Assembly (NCBI GenBank): GCA_016716135.1
Contig: JADJWX010000013.1
Span: forward strand, 193,545 to 257,544
Direction of reading: 5' to 3'
Length of the DNA: 64,000 nt
Source: Lewinellaceae bacterium
Lineage (GTDB): Bacteria; Bacteroidota; Bacteroidia; Chitinophagales; Saprospiraceae
Shown here: piece after piece, positions 1 to 9,600 of the stretch
Layout: each line of letters opens with the position of its first letter
Position numbering within the stretch: the stretch's first letter is position 1
Notes under the pieces: generated by a model
The model's input: only the letters and a program-made list of their open reading frames with translations
Told to the model about the DNA's origin: nothing
Database searches by the model: none
Translations under genes and position numbers: made by a program

Positions 1-1006
1 CCGCCGCCGTATCCTCCATCCGGTAAACCACTTTTGCGTTTTGCAAATCCGGCTGCGCCAAAATCCGGAGCACGGCCTCGGCAAGTCCCGTGTTTGTTTC
101 GCTGCAAATACCAAACGCCGGCGCTGCACCTACGGGGGTACTCACCACCCGGCAGCCGTTGGCTGCGGCTTCGGCAAACACATATCCGAACGATTCAAAA
201 TGGCCGGTGTGCAGCAAGATTTTACTCCGGCGCATGCGCTCCAGCACCTCCGGGCGCGGCAAACTGCCGGGGAAGGTCAGGTGCTTTGCCAGTCCCAGCC
301 GGGTCGTTTGTTGTTTCAAAACCTCAAGTTGCGGCCCTTCGCCGATCAGTTCCGCCTGTACGCCGGGCTGCCGTTCCACGATCAGGCGGAGCACCTCCAG
401 CCATTGCATCCAGTTTTTTACCGGGATCAACGAGCCCACACCCAAAACATCCACAGGCCGGTCTTTGGGCAGCTGTGTCGGAACGTCCGCGCCGGCAATA
501 CCCCAGGGTATCTCATGCGCCGCGTGCAGGCCACAGGTTTTTTCCAAAATATTTTGATGGAACGGACTGAGGGCAACCAGTTGGCTGGCCATGCCGGGTG
601 TCAGGCCTTTCAGGTAGCGGTTTTGCGGCAGCACGTCCTGACCCATCAGGGTAGTCCGGTGCGGGATGTTCTGGCGCCTCGCAATTTGCCGGCCCACCAC
701 CCAGGCAGGGCCCAGCCAGAAGCTATGCACCACGTCCGCCTTTTTTTCTGAGCTAAGTTGCTGCGCAAATCGGCGGGCGCGTTGGAATGTCCGCCAACGC
801 AGCCAGCGCCGGTTGTCACCGCGGCAAGGATAAACCATCATCCCGTCTTCCCGTGGCGCAACGCGGGCATTGGGATATTCCAGCGCGATAATATGCAGAT
901 CAACGCCGCGGTGCAGGAGTTCTTTTGCCAGCAGGTACAAGGGCGGAATACAGGTGCTGTCCTGTGCATTGGCGGCAAAGCCGGGTGTAATCCAGATGGA
1001 GCGCAT
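1..1006 (-). CDS. GT4-type (GT-B) glycosyltransferase, 3' end cut by window edge
   Basis: About 335 residues are visible and the C-terminus lies beyond position 1. I translated this frame by hand; it starts MRSIWITPGFAANAQ. The N-terminal half looks like a GT-B acceptor domain. The C-terminal half has the usual donor-domain features: VLGVGSLIPVKNW, then ELIGEGPQLEVLK, then HTGHFESFGYVFAEAAANG. The last stretch holds the E-x7-E signature of GT4 retaining enzymes. Family knowledge: these enzymes transfer a sugar from a nucleotide donor to a glycan or lipid; donor and acceptor cannot be told from sequence. The ATG at 1006 has GGAGG about 10 nt upstream, unusual in this window, and sits beside a small GCGAACC/GGTTCGC inverted repeat. 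No neighbouring glycan gene is visible, so the pathway is unknown. Confidence 0.85.
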   Translation of the reverse strand, partial: MRSIWITPGFAANAQDSTCIPPLYLLAKELLHRGVDLHIIALEYPNARVAPREDGMMVYPCRGDNRRWLRWRTFQRARRFAQQLSSEKKADVVHSFWLGPAWVVGRQIARRQNIPHRTTLMGQDVLPQNRYLKGLTPGMASQLVALSPFHQNILEKTCGLHAAHEIPWGIAGADVPTQLPKDRPVDVLGVGSLIPVKNWMQWLEVLRLIVERQPGVQAELIGEGPQLEVLKQQTTRLGLAKHLTFPGSLPRPEVLERMRRSKILLHTGHFESFGYVFAEAAANGCRVVSTPVGAAPAFGICSETNTGLAEAVLRILAQPDLQNAKVVYRMEDTAA

Positions 1007-1432
1007 GTAACGCGAACCTCCGGTTCGCAGGTTGAAATAAAAAATAAAAATGCACAAAAAAACGCCCGCCTTTTCCATGCACATAAAAAACCGCTATCCC
1101 CCTAACAATGCGAAGAGCGGACTAAAAAAATAAGTCCGCTCCCGCGTATAGTGACGCCCGCGCTTTCATCGGGCGGGCGGAATGACGGCGGCCCTTCCCG
1201 CAGTGATGCGTCCGGGTTCCACCGTTTTTTTGTTGCTGGCTCAAAATTAGTGCGTCTGGGGATACGGTGCAATTATACCTTTTGATTTACGATTTTGGAA
1301 TTCCGATTGGTTCACCCTTCAGAGCTTGGATAGATGCGCTTCGGCCAGTTGCGTTTGAACAAAGTGAAAATGTACCAAATTCGAAAAGGTGAACCAATCG
1401 TAATTCGGAATTCCAAAATCGTAAATCAAAAA
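1007..1432. repeat. Intergenic region with nested palindrome (heptamer/GGTTCACC type)
   Basis: No gene seen. A perfect 9-bp stem (1115-1123 with 1133-1141) has an A/T-rich loop. From 1280 to 1431 two long arms face each other: the left (1281-1318) reads TTTGATTTACGATTTTGG and then a GGAATTCCG/GGTTCACC block; the right (1385-1431) is its near-perfect reverse complement. It ends 1 nt before the stop codon of the T9SS cargo gene. Related GGTGAACC plus 7-mer sequences recur near 4043-4080 and 61293-61392. Confidence 0.7.
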
Positions 1433-2786
1433 TTACTGCTTCACCACCTTGCCGGTCCGGCGCACCGCGCCTTCCTGAACCGTGATGTAGTATAAGCCGG
1501 CCGGTAAACTTCCCAGATCAGCCTGACCATTGGCCGTTCTGCCTGCCGATACCACCACCTGGCCATGCACATTCAGCACCTGGTAGGGCAAAATAGCTCC
1601 GGTTGTGGAAAGCCGAACCTGGCCGGTTGTCGGATTGGGGCTGAGCTCTAGGGTTTCGCCGTTGCGGACTTCCGGCGCGGCAGTGGTATTGCCGTAGTAG
1701 TACCAGGTTTTTTCGTGGACGGCCCACTCCTGGGTGGATGCATCTTTTTCGGCGTACATTTCCAGGGCAAGTTCCGGTCCGGTGGAGTTTTGATAAACAT
1801 AAGTAGTCCGACTGACCGGCGGCGCGTCGAAGCCCAGGTCTTCGTACGTTTCTGTCAGCACGCGGTGCGCGTTGTCGAAAGTGCGTGGTGCGCTCTGTCA
1901 ACGTCCATTCCCCGGTGAAAAAGTCGGCGTCGAAGGCTTCCTCCTGAATCGGGTTGCCGTTGCCGTCGTAGCTTGTTTCCAGTTTGTTTACGGCAATAAG
2001 CGTGGTTGGGTCCACGACGCCGTAGGTGGTGTTGCGCACTTCGCGATGCTGCACATACTCCCGCTCGATGCGGCTGAACAACGTCCAGGCGCCTTGTTCG
2101 AATACCGACTGGTCGGTGTAGTGGTTGTCGCCGTTGGCATCGTAGTAGAGTTCATCCAGCAGGGCAAAGGCGAGGCCGTCTTCGTCGATATAATTCAGGA
2201 TGGCCACCGGGCGGTCCTGGTCGTCGTACGACGTGGTATTGTGCAGGATGACTGACCATTGCTTGGTTTGCGGGTCCCACTGTTCGGCAATGAGCGAGTC
2301 GGTGGCTTCGAATGAAGCGCCGTGCGGGTAAGTGCGCAGGCGGGAATCGGGTACCCAGCTTTGGCTGATGGCATCCCAGTTTTCGGCGTACAGTTCGACG
2401 GGGCGGCCCTGGTTGTCCGACTTTTGCGTGGTCCGGCTTTGCAGTTGCCAGCCGCCGAGGTATTCGTATTCGGTTTGCACGGCTGTTGTGGCGTTGGGGT
2501 AGTTGAACACGGCTTTTGATTGCGGGAACGAATCGTTGCCCCAGGCGTAGCCGGTGAACAGCACGGCTGAGTCGGGCAATGCCGCGCCGCCCCGGTCTGC
2601 AACAGCATTGTTAGCCGGGCGTACGGGCTGGTTGAATTGTTGCAAGCGGGCGAGCGCTTTCGGGCTGCGTTCGGCCAGCCATTGCTGCGACAGCGGGGAA
2701 ATGGATACGGGCAGTTGATTTTGGGCAGTCAGGGTTCCGGCCAGCAGGAGCATCCCGCCGGCGATCAGCATTGTTTGGAATCGCAT
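1433..2786 (-). pseudogene. T9SS type A sorting-domain secreted protein, single-base frameshift
   Basis: The N-terminus (start 2786) has a signal peptide, MRFQTMLIAGGMLLLAGTLTAQ. It is followed by a repetitive region with motifs such as YDxxDRP, YDxNGN and SRTTQKSDNQGRP that resemble YD/RHS-like or secreted Bacteroidota repeat proteins. Near 1880 the frame breaks; homology resumes in another frame with TYEDLGFDAPPVSRTTYVYQ and finishes with a clear T9SS C-terminal domain: LELSPNPTTGQVRLS, then GLYYITVQEGAVRRTGKVVKQ. Removing one base near 1877-1893 restores about 450 residues. The T9SS signal would send the product across the outer membrane. It may be a true pseudogene, an assembly error or a programmed shift; no slippery sequence is evident. 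Function unknown. Confidence 0.75.
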
Positions 2787-2863
2787 AGTAGATAAATTTT
2801 AGACGTATGTGGGGCGATAGACGCAGGGTGGGGCAGGGGAGGTTGCAGTTGGATTTACGATTT

Positions 2864-3721
2864 ACGAATTGCGATTTCCGCTTGGTTCACTATTCGATTG
2901 GAGTGGCCGTATTCGGCTTATGTTCCCGTTTTTGGTTGAGCGGGGGCCAAGTCAGGGGGTGACTTGAAGTCACCCCCTGACTACTACGACGAATTGCGAT
3001 TTCCGCTTGGTTCACTATTCGATTGGAGTGGCCGTATTCGGCTCATGTTCCCGTTTTTGGTTGAGCGGGGGCCAAGTCAGGGGTGACTTGAAGTCACCCC
3101 CTGACTACTACGACGAATTGCGATTTCCGCTTGGTTCACTATTCGATTGGAGTGGCCGTATTCGGCTCATGTTCCAGTTTGGTTGAGCGGGGGCCAAGTC
3201 AGGGGGTGACTTGAAGTCACCCCCTGACTACCACGACGAATTGTGATTTCCGCTTGGTTCACTATTCGATTGGAGTGGCCGTATTCGGCTCATGTTCCAG
3301 TTTGGTTGAGCGGGGCTAAGTCAGGGGGTGACTTGAAGTCACCCCCTGACTACCACGACGAATTGTGATTTCCGCTTGGTTCACTATTCGATTGGAGTGG
3401 CCGTTTTCGGCTCATGTTCCAGTTTGGTTGAGCGGGGCTAAGTCAGGGGGTGACTTGAAGTCACCCCCTGACTACCACGACGAATTGTGATTTCCGCTTG
3501 GTTCACTATTCGATTGGAGTGGCCGTTTTCGGCTCATGTTCCAGTTTGGTTGAGCGGGGCTAAGTCAGGGGTGACTTGAAGTCACCCCCTGACTACCACG
3601 ACGAATTGCGATTTCCGCTTGGTTCACTATTCGATTGGAGTGGCCGTATTCGGCTCATGTTCCCGTTTTTGGTTGAGCGGGGCCAAGTCAGGGGGTGACT
3701 TGAAGTCACCCCCTGACTACC
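2864..3721. repeat. Tandem array of seven ~122-bp hairpin repeats
   Basis: Unit starts (ACGAATTG) are at 2864, 2989, 3113, 3236, 3358, 3480 and 3601, so the unit length drifts from 125 to 121 bp. Each unit ends with a perfect hairpin: arm GTCAGGGGGTGACT, loop TGA, arm AGTCACCCCCTGAC (a few copies have one G fewer). Units are over 90% identical by eye. Small differences (GTTCCCGTTTTTGG against GTTCCAGTTTGG; GCGGGGGCCAAG against GCGGGGCTAAG) are shared by neighbouring units, as expected from stepwise duplication. No ORF is conserved across units. It lies between the divergent T9SS cargo gene and the M48/TPR gene. Confidence 0.9.
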
Positions 3722-3741
3722 AACTTTTCTTTTTTTTTAAT

Positions 3742-3990
3742 GTGATTTAAACGTATGTTTTGCGTTTAATCCAAAAACGGGTCATGACCGGAATCAAATC
3801 CGTGGAAATCCGCGTTTCGCCGAAGGCGAATCCGCTTCATCCGCGTTCCATTTTTGTTCGCTGGGCAACCCAATTGCGCCTTCCCGACGTAGAGAAATTT
3901 GAACGCGGATGACCACAGATTCGCCTTTGGCGAAACGCAGATCGACGCGGATTTGATTCCGGTCTGGGCAGGTCAGGAGATTAAAATTCA
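3742..3990. repeat. ~250-bp palindromic element, copy 1
   Basis: Arms GACCGGAATCAAATCCG (3786-3802) and CGGATTTGATTCCGGTC (3948-3964) pair perfectly. Inner arms around CGTTTCGCCGAAGGCGAATC and GATTCGCCTTTGGCGAAACG extend the stem imperfectly. The same element, with the same left flank (GTGATTTAA, then GCGTTTAATCCAAAAA or GCCTTTAATCCAAAAA), occurs at 36972-37211. The centre differs between the copies. It has no transposase; it could be a MITE-like or REP-like element. Confidence 0.8.
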
Positions 3991-4042
3991 AATCATTCCA
4001 CTAAAAAAAACAGATTGCAGCGTAGTACGTCCCTCCCCACCC

Positions 4043-4080
4043 AAGGTGAACCAATCGTAAATCGTAAATCGTAAATCAAA
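4043..4080. repeat. Heptamer repeat CGTAAAT behind GGTGAACC
   Basis: AAGGTGAACCAAT is followed by three CGTAAAT units and AAA, ending about 10 nt before the ATG of the M48/TPR gene. The same combination forms the right arm of the element at 1280-1431. It occupies the place where a leader or ribosome-binding region would be. Confidence 0.6.
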
Positions 4081-4090
4081 AAATCAAACC

Positions 4091-5692
4091 ATGCCAATGA
4101 AAATTACTTACAGTCTGGCCATTTGGGGGCTGTTTTTAACCGCTTCCGGGGCCCAGGAATTGATGCCCCTGTCGGCGGGTTGTAATTTTGCCGCTGCCGA
4201 TCCGGCGCAGGAGTTGTACACCTACGAGGCTTCCGGCGAGGCCTTGCAGATCGTGGAACAGCTCATGCGGGTGAATGTGCTGCCGCAAAACTTTGTCGTG
4301 CGCGCGGCCGATTGTTCCAATGCCGTGGCGACCACTGCCGGCAACCAGCGTTATATTTTGTACAGCACGGCGTTTCTCGAAAATTTTAAAAAAGAAGCCG
4401 GCACCCGCTGGGCAGCCTACAGCGTACTCGCGCACGAGGTGGGGCATCACCTGAGCAATCACAACCTGTCGGAAACTGATCCCCGCATCCGCAAGCGCTA
4501 CGAACTGGAAGCCGACCGCTTCTCCGGCGGCATGCTCTACCGTATGGGCGCCACCCTGGAGGAAGCGCAGGCCGGCATCAATACCTTTTCGCTGGAAGGC
4601 GAAAGCAGCACCCACCCGGGCAAACGCGCCCGCCTGGAAGCTGTAGCGGTAGGCTGGAAACAAGCCGCCGAACTGGCCGCCGATGCGGAAATGTCGACCG
4701 GCGCCGTGGCAGATGATTCGGAAGAAAAAAAATTGTTCAAACAGGCCCAGGCCGAAAAAGACCCCCTGAAAGCCATCGACCTGCTCGACCGGGCCATCGA
4801 ACTCAGGGAAAGCTACGCCGACGCCTACCTCGAACGCGGCAAACGCAAAGTGGATATGGAAAACCACGAAAACTACGCCTACCGCACCGACTACCGTGGC
4901 GCCATCGACGACTACACCGTCTACCTCCAGATGCGGCCCAAAGACCCCGAGGCGCTCACGGAGCGCGGCTACGCCTACTTCGGCCTGGGCGAAAAAGACA
5001 AGGCCCTGGCCGACTACAACCACGCGATTCGCCTCGACCGAAACTACGCCGACGCCTACCTCGGGCGTGCCTGGCTCCACTTGCGCGACGACGGTGACGC
5101 CGCCCTGAAGGACCTGGAGCAGGTGGCGCGGCTCGATCCGGAAAATGCCGGGGCGCACTACTGGCAAGGCAATATTTTGTACGGCTACGGCGAATACGGC
5201 AAGGCCATCGCCGCATTCGACCGGGCGCTGGCGATCGACACCGGCTACTTCGATGCCGTTTACCTGCGCGCTGCTGCATGCCGGTTTGCCGGCCATTACG
5301 CGGAGGCAATTGCCGACTACAACCGGGCACAAGCGCTGGACGGCGGGCAATTTACCGGCTTCATCAATCGCGGCCAGTGCTACCAGACCCTGGGCAAACA
5401 CCGGGAAGCCGTTGCCGACTTCGACGAAACCCTTCGCCTGTACCCCGAATCGGCCGACGCCTACCTGTACCGCGGCGTGTCGAAATCGGTGCTGGGCCTG
5501 AAAGCAGAGGCTCAACAGGATTTCGACCGGGTATTTGAGCACACGGTGCTGGTGGTCAATTCGTCGGTGAAAATCGGCTGCCTGCTGGTGGAGTACGGCC
5601 TGCCTGCGGAGGGACTGGTTTGGCTGGACAAGGCGCTGGAGAAATCGCCCGACAACGCGCAGGCGCTGGATTGCCGGGCGCGGGCGAAGTGA
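4091..5692 (+). CDS. Secreted M48-family metallopeptidase with C-terminal TPR repeats
   Basis: 533 residues. An N-terminal signal peptide (MKITYSLAIWGLFLTASGAQ) points to the periplasm or cell surface. The zinc motif HEVGHH is at residues 115-120, and ELEAD at 138-142 supplies the expected third ligand region of M48 (Ste24/HtpX/BepA class) peptidases. From about residue 200 to the end there are some eight TPR units (for example AIDDYTVYLQMRPKDPEAL, ALADYNHAIRLDRNYADAYL). M48-TPR proteins such as BepA work in outer-membrane protein quality control in proteobacteria; a similar role here is inference. A second Met at 4097 is the alternative start and better suits the signal peptide. The gene is bracketed by hairpin arrays at 2864-3721 and 5786-6411. 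Confidence 0.88.
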   Translation: MPMKITYSLAIWGLFLTASGAQELMPLSAGCNFAAADPAQELYTYEASGEALQIVEQLMRVNVLPQNFVVRAADCSNAVATTAGNQRYILYSTAFLENFKKEAGTRWAAYSVLAHEVGHHLSNHNLSETDPRIRKRYELEADRFSGGMLYRMGATLEEAQAGINTFSLEGESSTHPGKRARLEAVAVGWKQAAELAADAEMSTGAVADDSEEKKLFKQAQAEKDPLKAIDLLDRAIELRESYADAYLERGKRKVDMENHENYAYRTDYRGAIDDYTVYLQMRPKDPEALTERGYAYFGLGEKDKALADYNHAIRLDRNYADAYLGRAWLHLRDDGDAALKDLEQVARLDPENAGAHYWQGNILYGYGEYGKAIAAFDRALAIDTGYFDAVYLRAAACRFAGHYAEAIADYNRAQALDGGQFTGFINRGQCYQTLGKHREAVADFDETLRLYPESADAYLYRGVSKSVLGLKAEAQQDFDRVFEHTVLVVNSSVKIGCLLVEYGLPAEGLVWLDKALEKSPDNAQALDCRARAK

Positions 5693-5785
5693 CGCGAACG
5701 GCTGGTTCGCCTGGGAAAACGCTAGGGCTGGCGGGGCGGCTCTATGGCTGGGATATTCGTAAAATGCGTGCGGGGGGTGACTTGA

Positions 5786-6411
5786 GTGAGGGGGTGACTT
5801 CGAGTCACCCCCGCACTACCTTTCAAGCCTCTCCCGCAGGTATTTAAGCCTCCCCCGCAATCCTGCCAGCTACCCGACATTCCCAGGATTGCGACAAGTG
5901 AGGGGGTGACTTCGAGTCACCCCCTCACTACCTTTCAAGCCTCTCCCGCAGGTATTTAAGCCTCCCCCGCATTCCTGCCAACTACCCGACATTCCCAGGA
6001 TTGCGACAAGTGAGGGGGTGACTTCGAGTCACCCCCTCACTACTTTTCAAGCCTCTCCCGCAGGTATTTAAGCCCACCCCGCAATCCTGCCAGCTACCCG
6101 ACATTCCCAGGATTGCGACAAGTGAGGGGGTGACTTCGAGTCACCCCCTCACTACCTTTCAAGCCTCTCCCGCAGGTATTTAAGCCTCCCCCGCAATCCT
6201 GCCAACTACCCGACATTCCCAGGATTGCGACAAGTGAGGGGGTGACTTCGAGTCACGTATTTAGCCCACCCCGCAATCCTGCCAGCCACCCGACATTCCC
6301 AGGATTGTGACAAGTGAGGGGTGACTTCGAGTCACCCCCTCACTACCTTTCAAGCCTCTCCCGCAGGTATTTAAGCCTCCCCCGCATTCCTGCCAACTAC
6401 CCGACATTCCC
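5786..6411. repeat. Tandem array of six 112-bp hairpin repeats
   Basis: Copies of the GTGAGGGGGTGACTTCGAG core start at 5786, 5898, 6010, 6122, 6234 and 6314. The first four steps are exactly 112 bp; the fifth copy has lost about 30 bp. Each unit has a perfect hairpin (arm GTGAGGGGGTGACT, loop TCG, arm AGTCACCCCCTCAC) and a second, weaker one (CGCAATCCT paired with AGGATTGCG). The hairpin arm shares GGGGGTGACT with the array at 2864-3721, although the spacer DNA is unrelated. The last unit ends in ATTCCCA at 6411. Confidence 0.9.
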
Positions 6412-6504
6412 ACAAAATATTTTGACAAAAGGGGGCGATTCCCGCCGAGCAGCACCCGCACGGCTTGCCGTTTTAAAAGATTGCGATAATTTGCAAGCCC
6501 AACA

Positions 6505-6551
6505 TGTTCCGGACAATCCCGGAACAGCCGCCCGGCTTCCCGGGGCTTTTT
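6505..6551 (+). promoter_or_regulatory. Paired hairpins and T-run in the leader of the 1542-residue gene
   Basis: A perfect hairpin TGTTCCGG-(6 nt)-CCGGAACA (6505-6526) is followed by CCCGG-CTTC-CCGGG (6531-6544) and then GCTTTTTG. The second resembles a weak intrinsic terminator placed about 55 nt before the ATG at 6602. It may be a terminator for readthrough from the array or an attenuator. Structure only; function is inference. Confidence 0.3.
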
Positions 6552-6601
6552 GACCACGCCGGCTTCGGCATCCAATCCTGTCCGTTCAAAACAAATTACC
6601 G

Positions 6602-9600
6602 ATGCAAAACAATCTTTCCATCCCAACACTTCAGAAACAACTCGAAGTCGTCGGCGGTACCCTCGTGCTCGACCGGCAAAACTATGGCGACAAATGGGGC
6701 GCCTGGCTTGAGCAATTTTGGGGCGGTCGCGCCTTCGGGGTGCACCGGATGCGTCCCGGCGCAGCACAGGCCGACCGCGCCACCTTCACCGGCTTCACCA
6801 ACCTGCCCGGCGGCGAATCGGAGTGCCCGGTGCAGGGCAGCCTGCAAATCGATGCCTTCGGCAGGGTAGACGTGACCATTCAACTGACCCTGGATGCGGA
6901 TACCGTCGAATTGTCCCGCTTGCTGGGTGTGGCGTCGAGTGCCCTGCTCAGCGCAATGGCCCTGGATGGCGGGCAACTCCGGCTGTCCACCGTCGGCTAC
7001 GACCCTTCGGGCGACGGCTCGGGATTTGGCGCAGCACCCGACCCCTATACCTACTCCAGGCCTGGCGTGCAATTGCCTGCCGGGATGCCGCAACTTTCGC
7101 TCGGACTCGATCCGGCAAAAAAGGCCGGGAATGCGTTTGCCCAGATTTTTAAGGTTGCGAAGCGAACCTTCAACGGCGCGTTTTTTTATGCGGGAAACAG
7201 CCCCTGTTTTTTCCTGAATAGCGATGCTGAGGTTGCCTTGCAATTCGGCGATAAAGCGCTGAACCTGCGGGCCCACGTGTTTTCCCACACACCCGATCCG
7301 GAGGATACGGCGCCGAAGGCTTCCCTGGGCGTTTCCCTGGAGTTGGACCTGGGCGGCCAAACGTTGTTGCTCATCGGGCGCATCCCGGACAGCGCCGGGG
7401 CCCTGCGCCTGCACCTGTACCAGCGGGATGTCCGGCTCCAGGGCCTGGCTGCATTGGGCAGTCTGTTGCAAATACCGGAACTGGACTCCCAACTGCCCGA
7501 GCCGGTCCGCAAACAGACCGATATCGGCCTGCAAAAATTCCAGCTCGACCTCAATCCGGCGACATTAGCGATCGCGTTGGCGATGATCGTGCTCACCGTG
7601 GGAGTGACTACCCTGACCTTTGGCTCTGCGCTGTCGGTGCTCAGCGGGTTGATCCTGCGCATTGATCTGACGGCGCCGTTCGATGCCGCGCGCCGGGCTT
7701 TTGCCGCGGTGTTGTCCGGTCTGGTGACGGCCCTGGATGTGGATATCGAACTCACGGGTTCGGCGCCTGATTTTACCATGACCGGCCGTTTGGCCGAAGG
7801 CGAAAAAATTCCTGTGTCGGCGGTGTTGCGCGAGGTCGTAGAGCCGCTTGGCCTGCCCTGGCCGAAGGGTATTCCGCAGGTGGATATGACCACCCTGGAG
7901 TTGAGCATTAGTCCGAAAAGCGGCGATCTGTCGGCCTTGTTTGGTGCCGAAGTTTCTGCGAAGCATGGCATCGGCGGCGTCGATTTTTCCCTGCATGATC
8001 TGCACCTGCATTTCAAACGCGAAAGCGGTGTTATGGCGCTTGAGTTTGGCACCCGGGCTTCGCTGCTCGGCATCGAGGCGGAAGTGCTGGCGCAATCTCC
8101 CTCGGACGACCGGGGCTGGCTGTTTTCCGGGAGTTTTCAATTGGCCAAGCCGGTGGGACTTAAATTCCTGTTCGACCAGATTTTGAAATACGGCATTGAG
8201 GTCAATACCAAATACGTCGAGTTTGAAGTGGACCGGGGCAACCTGGTTTTTGGGCTCGGCGGTCCGTATTTTTATATTGATTTTGGCATTTCTGCCAGCT
8301 TCACCTTCGGCGAAGTCGGGCGGCTGAATGCGGAGTTTGCCCTGTTCGAATTTGCCGGCGCCGGGCCGGGTGCTCCGTCGGATTGGCGTTACGGCCTGAA
8401 GGGTGGTTTGCAACTCCCGAACCTGCCCGTACTTGGCGGTTTTTTGCAGTTTACAAAAGAAAAAAGCAGCCTGAGTCTGGATTTTATCCCGGATGAAAAT
8501 TCCAGCAAGATCGCCCTGGACCTGCCGCTGCCATCTGCGGCAAAGGACAATCCGCAAATCGTGCTGGCCTTACCCATCTTGTCCCTCACGCGCGACACCA
8601 AGGGGATTTGGAACAGTTCGAACAACATCGTGGTGGAATTCCGGCACATCCCGTCGACGGTGCGGCCGGTCATCGCCGAACGTTACGAAATGGACTTCAC
8701 CATCAGCAGCACCGGCAAAGTGGAACTAGCCGCCAGTCCCTTCCTCAAGTTGTACGCGCACAAACTGCCGGAAATTCCGCTTCCCGGAAAAAGCGTGTCG
8801 CTGGGTGTGTTGGCGGTTGGCGTTCCAAAGTTGTCCGTGCTGGTGGACAAGGATATCTGGCTTTCGGCGCGCATTGCGTTGGGCATTCCTTCCGAGGTGA
8901 ACCATGTGTTTGGCACAAAAAACGGCAAGCCGCGGCTGGAGTTGTTCCGCGTGTTTGATCCGAAAAATCCTGAGGAGACCACGGTCAACCTGGAATTGCG
9001 CGGAGGCCCCGACGGCGCGTTTGTGCAATTGCTCAACAGCCCGCTCAAGGCTGTGGAAACCGAGGAGGTCGACGGCAAAACCTACTGGAATGTGGACATG
9101 GGCGAGGTGGGCGCCGGGCGCTTGCAATTGCCGGTGTTCCAATACGATCCGGCGCGGCAGGTGTTTGCGGCTTCCGGTGGTTTTGAGATCACCCGCGAGT
9201 TGCAATTGCCGCTGGATTTGCTCCAAAACCTGTTCCGCTCGATCGGGCTGGACGGGGTGGCAGACCTGATCCCGGATGCTATTCCGCTCATGAGTTTTGA
9301 CCTGCTGGACAAGGACGACAACCTGGAGCCGCAAAAACTGAATGCATTTTTCCACAATCGCCTGCCCCAACCGATGCTGGACGCTTTGGGAGTCGTCGCT
9401 TCGTATTTCAATGACACGCCCGACCGTTTCCGCAAATTCATGCGGTTCAAGATGCCGGATGCGCTCGCTTTCGAAGCCGAATTTGGCGCCACGGGAACCA
9501 TGGGTTTCAAGTTGAAGAGTTCACCCGGTATTAAATACATCGCCGTGGGCGCCGGAACACCCGTGCCGATACCGGCGCTGCAATTGGTGGAATTGCGCAG

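Noticed and set aside
3794..3991. 65-residue frame in the palindromic element
   Set aside because: It is made of the palindrome arms (VDLRFAKGESVV-type repeat translation); the same kind of sequence arises wherever this element occurs.
4136..5542. 468-residue frame on the minus strand opposite the M48/TPR gene
   Set aside because: The plus-strand gene has a signal peptide, HEVGHH and TPR repeats; the minus frame is only the antisense of G/C-rich codons with Phe/Val-rich nonsense.
2864..6411. CRISPR array
   Set aside because: The repeats are 112-125 bp, much longer than CRISPR repeats, almost the whole unit is conserved with no variable spacers, and no cas gene is present.
6261..6767. 168-residue minus-strand frame across the array end
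   Set aside because: It begins inside the 1542-residue gene and ends in repeat DNA; no conserved features.
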